Source of the DNA: Paratinospora sagittata | Lineage: Eukaryota; Streptophyta; Magnoliopsida; Ranunculales; Menispermaceae | Length of the DNA: 64,000 nucleotides | Direction of reading: 5' to 3' | Assembly: GCA_035771175.1 (NCBI GenBank) | Contig: CM069601.1 | Location: 4,114,001-4,178,000, forward strand | In this document: piece after piece, positions 19,884 through 30,507 of the stretch | Numbering within the stretch: position 1 is the first letter of the stretch | How the letters are laid out: each line of letters starts with the position of its first letter | Notes under the pieces: generated by a model | Told to the model about the DNA's origin: nothing | Databases searched by the model: none | Seen by the model: the letters and a program-made list of their open reading frames with translations, nothing else | Position numbers and translations under genes: made by a program

Positions 19884-20183
19884 AATTGGGTAATGAGAGG
19901 TTGTGGCTACCTTGTAATGGTCATACAAGGGTTAGACCCGCTCTCTTGCCTTGCGGAGGAGGGAGATTGTGTATTGTGTTATTGAATTGGGTAATGAGAA
20001 GTTGTGTCTACCTTGTACGACCATACAAGGGTTAGACCCGCTCTCTTGCCTTGCGGAGGAGGGAGATTGTGCATTGTGTTTTAAAATTGGGTAATGAGAG
20101 GTTGTGTCTACCTTGTACTACCATACAAGGTTAGACCCGCTCTCTTGCCTTGCGGAGGAGGGAAATTGTGCATTGTATTATTG
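19884..20183 (+). repeat. Three tandem ~100-bp units within LTR
   Basis: Each unit runs AATTGGGTAATGAGA...TACAAGGGTTAGACCCGC...GGAGGAGGGAGATTGTG and ends in ATTGTRTT. Other LTRs carry one unit (1-1292 copy, 7595-9567, 52902-54918) and the 14478 stump carries two, so copy number varies between insertions. Confidence 0.85.
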
Positions 20184-20734
20184 AAAATCATGAAATTTAT
20201 GATATTGACATGTACAATATATTCATTGAATGATGCATGTGTTGAATAAGTGTTTGAAATGATTTTAAATGTCATATTTCTATAAATGTATATAATTGCT
20301 ATCTCAAGAACTATATTCACTGAGCTGTTGATTGCTCACCCCATTTCCTCCAACATTTCAGGTATTAATTCAAAGGGAAAAGGAAAACTCCGTGAGTGAG
20401 TCTGGTATGTGTATGTCTGCTTGGAGGAAAGAGTTTTTGTTATTTGATATGTATAATTATCACACATTATAGATATATGTATTATCATCTAGATGGGATG
20501 TGTGGGCATATATTTATATTGGATGAGAAATTGATAATTTGATGTGTGAATGAATGGAATGGTTATGGGATTTGATTTGTGGTAATAGAAAAAAAAAAAA
20601 TTATTGTACATGTTGGGAAGGTTTGTGAGAGTACGTGAAGGCTGACAGTGTATTATATACTGTATATGGGTTTGTACAGTGTATAGTACGCTGTGCCGGT
20701 CATGACGTCAGCCTACGTCAGGGGCGTCGTGACA

Positions 20735-22142
20735 TTTTCAACAATTGGGGTTTTGACCCAACGTGAATGAAAATCCGCTAAGAAGGTTGGAAAACACTCC
20801 CTGGACTGTCGGGACCCCAAATATGTGGTTAGATTGAATTTATGTGTTCATTTAGAACTTTTATGGCTATTGGAAGTTAGAGTGTAGATTGGAGACCATT
20901 CCCAATGAAACTCCAGTTTAAGGCTATAGAATGGTAGAATGGACTGTTGCGAGTCCATCGATGCTAAGTTCATGATTTTTGGAAACTGTTTGACAATTTT
21001 AGTAACAATTTACATCTTTCGAATGAATAGTGACAATGTGAACAGTGATGTGAATTGCACTATGAAGTAAACAGTGAGTTGAAATGGTGATTCTAATGAT
21101 AATCTATGATTCATTTCAATGTTTAAATTGAGAGCTCAAGTGCATGGCTAAATACTCTTGAGGAAGCAATTATGATGGACGTTTATTGTTGCTCGATTTG
21201 ACTTAGAAACCTCGTGTAACCACTGTGAGTATAGTTTTCTTGATTTGGTTCTTGTATGGCATTGTACACATATAAACTGGTTGATTGTATGAATGTTTAT
21301 GTAATGCATTGAGTTTTAGTGATCATGCAAACTGATTTTAGAAATTGGAGCTTATAATAATGTCATTTCGTTAGGAATTAGACCCGGATGAGGTTTTGCG
21401 AGTCCTCATTGTCAGTAGGTATGTCCTAACAAGGGTTGCGATCCTTGAAATGACTGTAAATTGGGTAATGAGATGGAGATGGTAAAATATTTATGAATGA
21501 GCATCAACTATATATTGTGTGCACGTATATTATTTTGATGAATGATGTATATGTGCTTTTGAAATGTTTAAATCGATTTGATATGCCATGTTTCCTAAAA
21601 TGCATGTGATTGTCATGTCAACAACTATATTCACTGAGCTGTTGTTTACTCACCCCATTTCCTCCAATATTTCAGGTATTGAGTCGAAGGGAAAAGGAAA
21701 AAATCCGTGAGTGATAATCACGTGAGCCTTCATCTGGTATGTGTATGTATGCTTGGAGGAAATAGATTATATTTTTGTTATTTTGATATATATACTTATC
21801 ACACATTATATATATATATATATATATATATGTATTATCATTTAGATGAGATGTGTAGGCATATATATAGCTTAATATATTGGATGATGAAATGTAAATT
21901 TGATGTGTGAATGAATGGAATGATATAGATATCTATATTGGATTTGATTTGTGATATCTCAGGAAAAACAAAAGTGAAACGTCCATTTGATGGGGAGGTG
22001 TAGTCAAAAATTTGGAAATTGTGGGAATTATTGTGAATGTTCGTTGAGGCTGACAGTGTATTGTATATTGTATATGGGTATGTACAGTATATAAGACATT
22101 GTGCCGGTCATGACGTCAGTCTACGTCAAGGGCGTCGTGACA
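20735..22142 (+). repeat. Family A 5' LTR of the second plus-strand copy, head missing
   Basis: Matches the last ~1407 bases of the LTR at 26185-28117 with only scattered differences. It begins abruptly at TTTTCAACAATTGGGG, directly after the end of the preceding LTR, and ends CGTCGTGACA at 22142. About 525 bases of the LTR head are absent. Followed by a good primer binding site. Confidence 0.85.
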
Positions 22143-25100
22143 ATATTGGTATCAGAGCCTAGTTTTAAAATCCTTAAATAAAAGCTTTATGATATTATGA
22201 TTGTTTGTACGGGTATACATATGGGTAGTCCTATTATGTTGAGCCTATTCCAATATGTTATGTTGACTGAGAATCACATGTGTCAGTGAATTCCAGATTT
22301 GGAAAAGACCAGTCAAGATTAACAATGAAGATTGTTGATCACGAAAGGATCAGAAGGCTGAAAGAAAATGAACTGGATGTAAACCAGTGATAATAAATTA
22401 TATAGCTTATATATGACTAGTAACTACCCAACAACAACAAAATGCACAGCTTATTAGCTTGTGACAAAGTTGTAATATGAGAAAGATAGAGGCTTGAACC
22501 ATTGATAGCTTCAGATGTGGGTGCCAATGGTGTGGGTACTTCTGTAAAACCATATATAGTTGAGACTGAAGTAAACATAAAATTAATAGACGGTCTCAAT
22601 GATAAGCCAGATGAAATGAAAAGATATGTGAAAGTTATGGAAACTTTTAGGAGAAGAGACTCTCCTATCTTAACTGGCAATCTGCTAGTAGACGTAGTAA
22701 AGAATTTGCTACTCTGAGTGTAGACCATCTTAGAGAATGATTAAGTCTTTGAAAATAATAAAGAAAGTTAGCTACTTTTAAGCTAACTGATGATAAGAGA
22801 TACTAGAAAATTGGGTTAAGGACTCCTGAGATGATTAAGGCATGAGATTACTTAAAGAAGCTATTTGGGCTTCTATCATCATGCTGAAATGATGTAAGGC
22901 ATAAAAAAGTTTATCTTGTTAAAATGTAGTGACATGCCTAATCATAAATACAAACATGAATTAAATAGACTGGTATAGTTTATTTTTGGAATGATCACTA
23001 TGGATACTCTGAGACTGATAAGGATCTAGAATATATTTTGGGATCCTATACGGCAGGTTTGCTAATTATTGGGTTATAAATATATTTTGGGATCCTATAA
23101 CTTTTAGGTCAGCCAAAGCTGCAGTGAAATTGTTAACCCAAACAATACTAGTAATATAGCTTGCACTGCCGTTAGAAGCTGAGTTATCAACACCAATTTT
23201 AGGTAAATGGAGAAATAAGTAATGTAAGGAAATGTTGGGGCAAGAATATGAAATTCAAGATAAGCGAAACATTGAGTAAGGTTGAGATTTTGACAGTATT
23301 AATGACTCTAAATTTGTTAGTACCTGACCCCATAAAAATGGGAAAAAGAAAAGTGATGTTAACGAATAATGAAAACCAGAAATGGTAAGCAGGAGTCACA
23401 AACTGCATACATTATATCTCGACTAATAATTGTCTATTATCGATCTGAAGGTGTTAATCTCCAGTTAGTCGATATGGAATGCCCCAGTAAATTTTATCAA
23501 TGTGACTCCACCAGATTTTAGTAAAACGTTGATAACAGGTATGATCAACATTTTGTTATTGTGTATATTTTGATGTATTGTTGGATCTACCTGGTCCTTT
23601 ATGTCTGGTGATATGGTAGACAAATTGTATTATCTTTTGTTATAATGGTATATCATTGATTGTGAGTATGCCTATAGGAGAAAGAATCTATCTTGATATG
23701 GTTAGCAAATAATATGTGTAATAAATCTGAGGGTCATCAAGTGGAAAATTCTCATTTTGAATCTCACGTAATAAGGCATGCAGTTGATTAAAATTCCTGT
23801 GGTGAGCTGGTATATTGGAGTATTCTCTGATGAAGTATTAAAATGGCTACCTAGACAGGAGATTGATATCATATAAAACTGATGCTAGTATAACATGTAT
23901 CTTCATTCCTTCATCTAAAGAATACCTAAGGAATTGTGAGAATTTAAGGTGTATGTTAATGTGTTAATGAGCGATGGAAAGAAGGTATAGTAAAATATGT
24001 TTAAGTATGAATTACTGTTAACTGAGCATGATAACAATAAATAATGAATATCCTTTACCATGGATAGATGGTTGAAGTCGATTAACTACATGGAGCCAAA
24101 ATTTCTTTAAGATCATTTTGAGATCTAGGCACCATCAGTTAAGAATTCGGGAAAATGATCTAATGCAAACTATTTTAAGACAAGATATGGATATTCTGAA
24201 ATTTTGGTAACCTTGATTAATGTGTCAATCACGTTTATAGGATTGATGCAGTGGGTATGTGAACCATATCTTGATTATTACATAGTCTTCGATGATGATA
24301 TATGCAATTGTCCCAAGAACTGAGAGGAGCATGAATAACACCTCGGGATTATTTTGTAGTCGCTGAGAAAGCACCGAATAAGTGTCAAGCTCAGTTTTGA
24401 TGATAAATGAGCCAAAATTTTTGGATCACGTGACTAGTTTAAATAGTATCTTTAAGGATGTTGGGCAAGTCAAAGTGATCATAAAACTGTTAAAACTGAT
24501 TTAAATGATGAAAATCAGAAGTTCTTTGGTATTAGTTGTATGCTATAGAAAGTGCGTGGAAAGATCCTTGAAGCTAGCTGTTCCACTCATGAAACTAAAC
24601 CAGACGAATGTTATATAATGTGTGGACCGTTGTGCATGGGGAAGCTCTCACAATATTCAATGTTATTACTAGTTTCAGAAACTAAAAGTAATTGTGATTG
24701 ATGAATATCACGTCCAGATCTGGATTTTGCATTGATACAAAAGGATAAGTTAATTACTTGTGTCTCCAGATATTGGGTAGTGCACGAGAATAACTATCCT
24801 GAGAGTGAATAAAAATTATTTGGTAGTGATTTGATAAGAGCATTGCCTCTATAATAAAAGGTCACACTATCGTCAGATGTTAAGAGTCTGAAGTAATTAT
24901 TTGGAAAGAAACTAAATATGAGGTAATAAATGTGGCAAGAATTCTCGAAGGATTTGATTTTATATTGAATTATTATCCTGGGAAAGGCCAATGTATTGCT
25001 GAGGCATTGAGCAGAAAATAGGCTAAAACTGGAGTAGTATCTATCAGTTAGCCATAAATGGAGATTGTTTGTGAGTGAGAGTTACTGTTATGGGTGTACT

Positions 25101-26184
25101 CTCTATTACTCCATGTGTTGATATTTGTGCTCGGATGCATGTTCAGCTTATTGAGACTCATATTCAGAGAATAAGATTTATGATGAGACGAGTATGATAT
25201 CCGTATGAAAGATTATGGAATTGATAATATGGATTGTATTAATTCAAGATGGGATTCAAATGGTATCTTATGGGTTATGGGTAGAAATGATACCATTTGG
25301 ATAACCATTAATGGACTGATAAGTCTATGTACTCTTCCAATAAACACCAGAATTCTATTGATAGACTGAGCATATTGTATATGTGTGAGATAGGGAGATT
25401 TTATGGGAGTACTCAGATATTTATCTTGTCGGATTAAGATCCGAAGATTGTGTCGAGATCTGATATATGATGCAGACTCGATTTGGTACTCATCTCCTTC
25501 TCAGTGTGATATTTATTCTCAGACTGGCTGACAGACTGAGAGAGTGACTTTGATGCTTGCAAGCATGCTCAGGTCTGGCATACTTGAATTTTGGTGGAAG
25601 TTGGAAAGAATATTTTATGTGTGTAAACTTATGTGTATAAACAACTATTATAATAGCATAATGATGGCACTCTAAAGGTTTGATAATAAGCCTTATAGAT
25701 CTCCAACTTGTTGATTTGAAAGTGTGGAGTTATTGTTATTGGTGCCAGAGGATAGTATTAAATACACAAGGTTGGTATATAGGCCTTGAAATTTAGTGTG
25801 GCTGACTCAGGTTTGCTAAGGGTTTTACCACAGAAAGGCCAAAATGAGATTTGGGATGAAAGGAAAGCTCGCACCGCGATTTGTTGGACCATTAGAGATC
25901 CTTGATCGGATAGGTCCATTGGCTTACCGATTTGCTCTACTGTCATAGTTGATAGGTGTCCATAATATTTTCTATATATTGATGCTGAGAAAATATCATT
26001 TGGATTCCATATATGTTATGGATATAACTCAACTCTAAGTTGGGGAGGATACCACGTATCAAGAAGAGCAAACATGGGAGCTGAAATAGAAAATGCGGGA
26101 GCAGTTTTCTGGGACGTAAGTATCACTTGAGGACTACTCCTTGCTTCTACATTTCGAGGATGAAATTCCTTAAGTTGGGGAGAT
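22143..26184 (+). pseudogene. Decayed interior of the second plus-strand family A copy
   Basis: About 4 kb of AT-rich sequence with no long frame. A gag-like trace lies near 22630-22720 (ETFRRRDSPILTGN, compare the usual 'F.R..PP.F.G' of chromovirus gag). RT motifs are barely visible. RNase H traces (YYPGK, ALSRK) are near 24970-25018, and a PRFVGP trace near 25875. It shares with 17160-18473 the same paired TAA TAA after AACTRAATATGAGG and the same extra G in CCTGGGAAAGGC. Ends with the polypurine tract 26172-26184. Confidence 0.7.
22147..22159 (+). other. Family A primer binding site (tRNA-Met type)
   Basis: TTGGTATCAGAGC starts four bases after the LTR end at 22142, the usual spacing and the usual plant initiator-Met complement. 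Confidence 0.88.
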
Positions 26185-28117
26185 TGTAACACCCCGTAGT
26201 TTTACTTACATACATACGTTGAAGTATGCGTATATCAAAATGTATAATACACGTATAAGGACCTTTAAAGTCATGTGTACATGTGAAATGAACTTGAAAA
26301 TGTCAAAAGTGAGTTGGAACGTGATTTAAATAGAAATCGTTTGATAACACGTGTATTCCTCAGGTAGATTAAGTGTATGAAGAAGAAGAACGAATAAAAA
26401 AATATAAAATAAAATAAAATAATGAACAGTACTCGAATAAAAGACAAATTAAGTATACTATTCACAAGCATGTACTGTTCACGGAACAGTAAATAAATAA
26501 ATTAAATGAAGTTGCAGAATGAAAGACCAAAGAGGAACGTCTAGAAGAACGAAAAAAAGAGAAGAAAGAAAAAGCAAACGGCGGATTTGCGGCCAAATTC
26601 GACGTGCTGGTAAGCTATTTTTGCTATTTTTCGTCGTAAAATTGATATCTAAGCTAGATGTAACCTTTTTAGCGGAGTAATTTTTGCTGTGGAAGCCGTT
26701 TTACTATTTTTTCAACAATTGGGGTTTTGACCCAACGTGAATGAAAATCCGTTAAGAAGGTTGGAAAACACTCCCTAGACTGTCGGGACCCCGAATATGT
26801 GGTTAGATTGAATTTATGTGTTCATTTGGAACTTTTATGGTTGTTGGAAGTTAGAGTGTAGATTGGAGACCATTCCCAATGAAACTCTAGTTTAAGGCTA
26901 TAGAATGGTAGAATGGACTGTTGTGAGTCCATCGATACTAAGTTCATGATTTTTGGAGACTGTTTGACAATTTTAGTAACAATTTACATCTTTCGAATGA
27001 ATAGTGATGGCGTGAACAGTGATGTGAATACAACTATGATGTGAACAGTGAGTTGAAATGGTGATTCTCATGATAATCCATGATTCATTTCAATGTTTAA
27101 ATTGAGAGCTCAAGTGCATGGCTAAATACTCTTGAGGAAGCAATTATGATGGACGTTTATTGTTGCTCGATTTGACTTAGAAACCTCGTGTAACCACTGT
27201 GAGTATAGTTTTCTTGATTTGGTTCTTGTATGGCATTGTACACATATAAACTGGTTGATTGTATGAATGTTTATGTAATGCATTGAGTTTTAGTGATCAT
27301 GCAAACTGATTTTAGAAATTGGAGCTTATAATAATGTCATTTCGTTAGGAATTAAACCCGGATGAGGTTTTGCGAGTCCTCATTGTCAGTAGGTCTGTCC
27401 TAACAAGGGTTGCGATCCTTGAAATGACTGTGAATTGGGTAATGAGAGGGAGATGGTAAAATATTTATGAATGAGCATCAACTATATATTGTGTGCACGT
27501 ATATTATTTTGATGAATGGTGCATATGTGCTTTTGAAATGTTTTAAATCGATTTGATATGTCATGTTTCCTAAAATGCATGCGATTGTCATGTCAACAAC
27601 TATATTCACTGAGCTGTTGTTTACTCACCCCATTTCCTCCAATATTTCAGGTATTGAGTCGAAGGGAAAAGGAAAAAATCCGTGAGTGATAATCACGTGA
27701 GCCTTCGTCTGGTATGTGTATGTATGCTTGGAGGAAATAGATTATATTTTTGTTATTTTGATATGTATACTTATCACACATTATATATATATATGTATGT
27801 ATGTATGTATTATCATCTAGATGGGATGTGTGGGCATATATATAGCTTAATATATTGGATGATAAAATGCAAATTTGATGTGTGAATGAATGGAATGATA
27901 TAGATATCTATATTGGATTTGATTTGTGATATCTCAGGAAAAACAAAAGTGAAACGTCCATTTGATGGGGAGGTGTAGTCAAAAATTTAGAAATTGTGAG
28001 AATTATTGTGAATGTTCGTTAAGGCTGACAGTGTATTGTATACTATATACGGATATGTACAGTGTATAATACATTGTGCCGGTCATGACGTCAGTCTAAG
28101 TCAGGGGCGTCGTGACA
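26185..28117 (+). repeat. Family A 3' LTR (1933 bp) of the second plus-strand copy
   Basis: TGTAACACCCCG to CGTCGTGACA. Its last 1407 bases are nearly identical to 20735-22142, so the pair belongs to one element. Five bases to its right are CGATG, and five bases left of 14478 are CGATA, a near match discussed in the findings. Copia sequence resumes at 28118. Confidence 0.88.
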
Positions 28118-30049
28118 CGATGAGTATGCTTCGATGTCTAGTAAGCAGATAGATTCTCAGGAAGAGGATAGAAGTGATCATGTGCAGGTGGAGTTCAGTA
28201 CTTCAGGTGAACAATCAAAGAGTAATGTGGAGGGGACAACAGTTGGAGCCAGTAAGCACCAGCAGCAGCAACAACAATCCTTAGCTAGTGGCAGAGCTAA
28301 GAAGACAATTAAAACATCAGTTCGCTATGGGTTCGAGGACATGGTGGCATAAGCATTGACAGTGTATGGAGATGATCCTTCTACTTTTAAGGAGGCAATG
28401 AGTGGCAGTTGTTCTGAAATATGGAAAGAAGCCACGGAGGATGAGATGGACTCATTAATGAAGAACCAGACTTGGGAACTTGTAGAGTTACCTAAGGGTC
28501 AGCGGGCTATTGGGTGCAAATGGGTGTATTCAAGGAAAGATGGTCATCCAGGATCAAACAGTGTGAGATATAAGGCAAGATTGGTTGTCAAAGGGTATGC
28601 TCGGAGAGAAGGCGTGGACTATAATAAGGTGTTTTCTCTTGTTGTGAAACACACTTCTATTAAAGCATTGTTAGCATTGGTTGCATTATTTGACTTGGAA
28701 TTGGAGCAACTAGATGTCAAGGCAGTTTTCTTGCATGGGGACTTGGATGAGATAATTTACATGAAGCAGCCTGAAGGCTTTGAGGTTTCTAGTAAGAGTA
28801 ATCATGTGTGCAAACTAAAAAAGTCTTTATATGGGCTCAAGCAGTCACCCAGACAGGGATATATGACGAGCAAGTATGACAGTTGTGTCTACTTTCTGAA
28901 GCTTTTAGATGGTTCTTATGTTTATTTACTCTTGTATGTTGATGACATGTTAATTGTTGCTAAGAGCATGGAAGAAATCAACAAGTTAAAATCCGAACTG
29001 AGTCAAGAGTTTGAGATGAAGGATTTGGGTGCAGCTAAGAAGATTCTTGGTATGGAGATACATAGAGAAATGAAAAATGGCAAGTTATATCTGTCACAGA
29101 CGAAGTACTTGGAGAAAGTTATTTCAAGGTTTGAAATGGAGAACTCTAAGCCAGTGAGTACTCCATTTCAAACCTTGAAAGAACTTTCTCCAAGTACTTC
29201 CTCTGTGACAAATATAACTTGCCCTTTTTCCTTTCTATATATCTGTCATAGAAAAAGTACTTGGAAAAAGTTCTTTCAAGGTTTGAAATGGAGAACTCTA
29301 AGCCAGTGAGTACTCCATTGGCAGCTCATTTTCGACTTTCGGCAGATATGTCTCCGAACACCGATGAGGAGCGTACATGAGTCATGTTCCATATGCTAGT
29401 ATGGTGGGTAGCTTGATGTATGCTATGGTGTGCACTAGGCCAGACATTTCACATGCAGTGAGTGTTGTCAGTAGATATATAACAAATCCTGGAAAACAAC
29501 ATTGGCAAGAAGTGAAATGGTTATTGTTGTATCTTCGAGGTACATTGGATGTAGGATTGATTTTTCAGTGGTACAGGTTCATTTATCAGTGGATATGTGG
29601 ATTCTGATTATGCTGATAATTTAGACAAGCGACGTTCCACTATAGGGTACGTGTTCACTTTGGCACGTGGTCCTATATGTTGGAGGTGTATATTGCAGAC
29701 TACAGTTGCTTTGTCTATTACTGAGGCAGAGTATATGACAGTGACAAAGGCTATGAATGAGGCTTTGTGGCTTCAAGGTTTGATTGGTGACTTGGGGATT
29801 ACCCTAAAAAGTGTATCAGTGCATTACGACAGTCAGAGTGTCATTCACTTGGCTAATAACCAAGTGTATCATGTCAAGACCAAACATATTGATGTTCGTT
29901 TCCATTTTGTTGGTAAGATTATCGAAGATGGTGAGATTTCTTTACAGAAGATCAGTACCAATGATAATCCTGCAGATATCTTGACAAAGACAGTCTTAGC
30001 GGTCAAGTTTGAGCATTGCTTGAACTTGATCAATATCTTACAGTGTTGA
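28118..30049 (+). pseudogene. Copia RT and RNase H remnant
   Basis: Plus-strand frames begin in the integrase-RT linker (DEYASMSSKQIDSQEEDRSD; QQQQQQ tract; IKTSVRYGFEDMV), hit a stop at 28350, then run through RT: WKEATEDEMDSLMKNQTWEL, GCKWVYSRK, RYKARLVVKGY, LEQLDVKAVFLHGDL, CKLKKSLYGLKQSPRQ, LLLYVDDMLIVAK and a KKILGMEIHR block. About ten codons are missing after SPRQ. A snap-back duplication disrupts 29060-29310. RT resumes with YASMVGSLMYAMVCTRPDI, and RNase H follows with ARGPICWRCI, ITEAEYM, HYDSQSVIHLANN, KTKHIDVRFH and NPADILTK, ending at 30049. Gag, protease and integrase are absent. Confidence 0.88.
29060..29310. repeat. Direct-inverted-direct duplication in copia pol
   Basis: The segment reading AAGTACTTGGAGAAAGTT...CAAGGTTTGAAATGGAG (about 29103-29143) occurs again inverted (CCATTTCAAACCTTGAAAG at about 29163, to about 29245) and once more in direct orientation (AAGTACTTGGAAAAAGTTC, about 29263-29292). 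The inverted copy extends over GTGACAAATATAACTTGCC, the complement of 29085-29100. Such a triple arrangement fits template switching during reverse transcription or repair. Confidence 0.85.
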
Positions 30050-30128
30050 GCGCCTCGAGGGGCGCATTTGGAGATGTTGATTGGTTGATTAACTAGTAGC
30101 TTGTGGTGGTCCTCACCAAAATGAAGAT

Positions 30129-30502
30129 TGTTATGTATGGTGTGTGGCTCGGCCACTTTGTGGGCCTGAGGACTTTCTATTTTACGTGTTTCTATTTTAT
30201 TAATTTTCTTAATTGTATTGGTTTCCTGGACTGAGTAGAAAACTTTCCTTGTCTGAATTGGGAAGTAAGTCTAAAGCTCTTTTTATATACCCAGCATATA
30301 GGATTGAGAGGTAAAAGTGAAATTAGAGAGATATTGTGAGTGTTGTACTGGATTCTTCTAAATTAGTAAAATCTTCATCTTTCGTGGATGTAGGCGGATC
30401 TTCACCAAACTACGTAAATCTGTGTGCATTCTTCTTGTTGCTTTGATTTGCACCTGTGTGTGTGCGTGCTTGTATATTTGTTCCACTGCTTGAATCTCAA
30501 CA
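30129..30502 (+). repeat. Ty1/copia 3' LTR (374 bp)
   Basis: TGTTATGTATGGTGTGTGG to GAATCTCAACA, preceded by purine-rich AAAATGAAGAT and followed by GATAA. Counterpart of 3021-3363. The intact TG...CA ends make this the better preserved copy. Confidence 0.85.
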
Positions 30503-30507
30503 GATAA

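Larger units (their letters stand above)
18474..20734 (+). repeat. Family A 3' LTR (2261 bp) of the first plus-strand copy
   Basis: Starts TGTAACACCCCG after the polypurine tract and ends CGTCGTGACA at 20734. Contains the AAGAAAAGAAAAG tract (18803-18835), the GAATAGTG minisatellite (19200-19440), three tandem copies of the TACAAGGGTTAGACCCGC unit (19884-20183) and the terminal TGACGTCA block. It is longer than the other LTRs because of these two expanded arrays. Confidence 0.88.
3016..30507 (+). mobile_element. Ty1/copia element with target duplications: outer shell of the nest
   Basis: The left LTR (3021-3363) and right LTR (30129-30502) are related along their length (GTGTGCGGCTCGG versus GTGTGTGGCTCGG; shared TTCTTCTTGTTGCTTTGATTTG) and are flanked by the same five bases, GATAA, at 3016-3020 and 30503-30507. 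A tRNA-Met-like primer site follows the left LTR, and copia RT and RNase H remnants precede the right LTR, all on the plus strand. Everything between 3408 and 28117 is later insertion. The copia gag, protease and integrase are missing, so deletion as well as insertion shaped the interior. Confidence 0.85.

Noticed and set aside
19884..20183. Regularly spaced repeats that could suggest a CRISPR-like array
   Set aside because: These are contiguous ~100-base tandem units within a plant LTR, without spacers.
22502..22717. 71-residue plus-strand frame as an independent gene
   Set aside because: It sits inside the family A interior at the gag position and shows only a weak gag-like pattern. Treated as part of the decayed element.
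28118..28122. CGATG as the true target duplication partner of CGATA at 14473-14477
   Set aside because: Only four of five bases match, the two flanks belong to different elements, and the CGATG bases fit the copia reading frame. Kept only as a remark.
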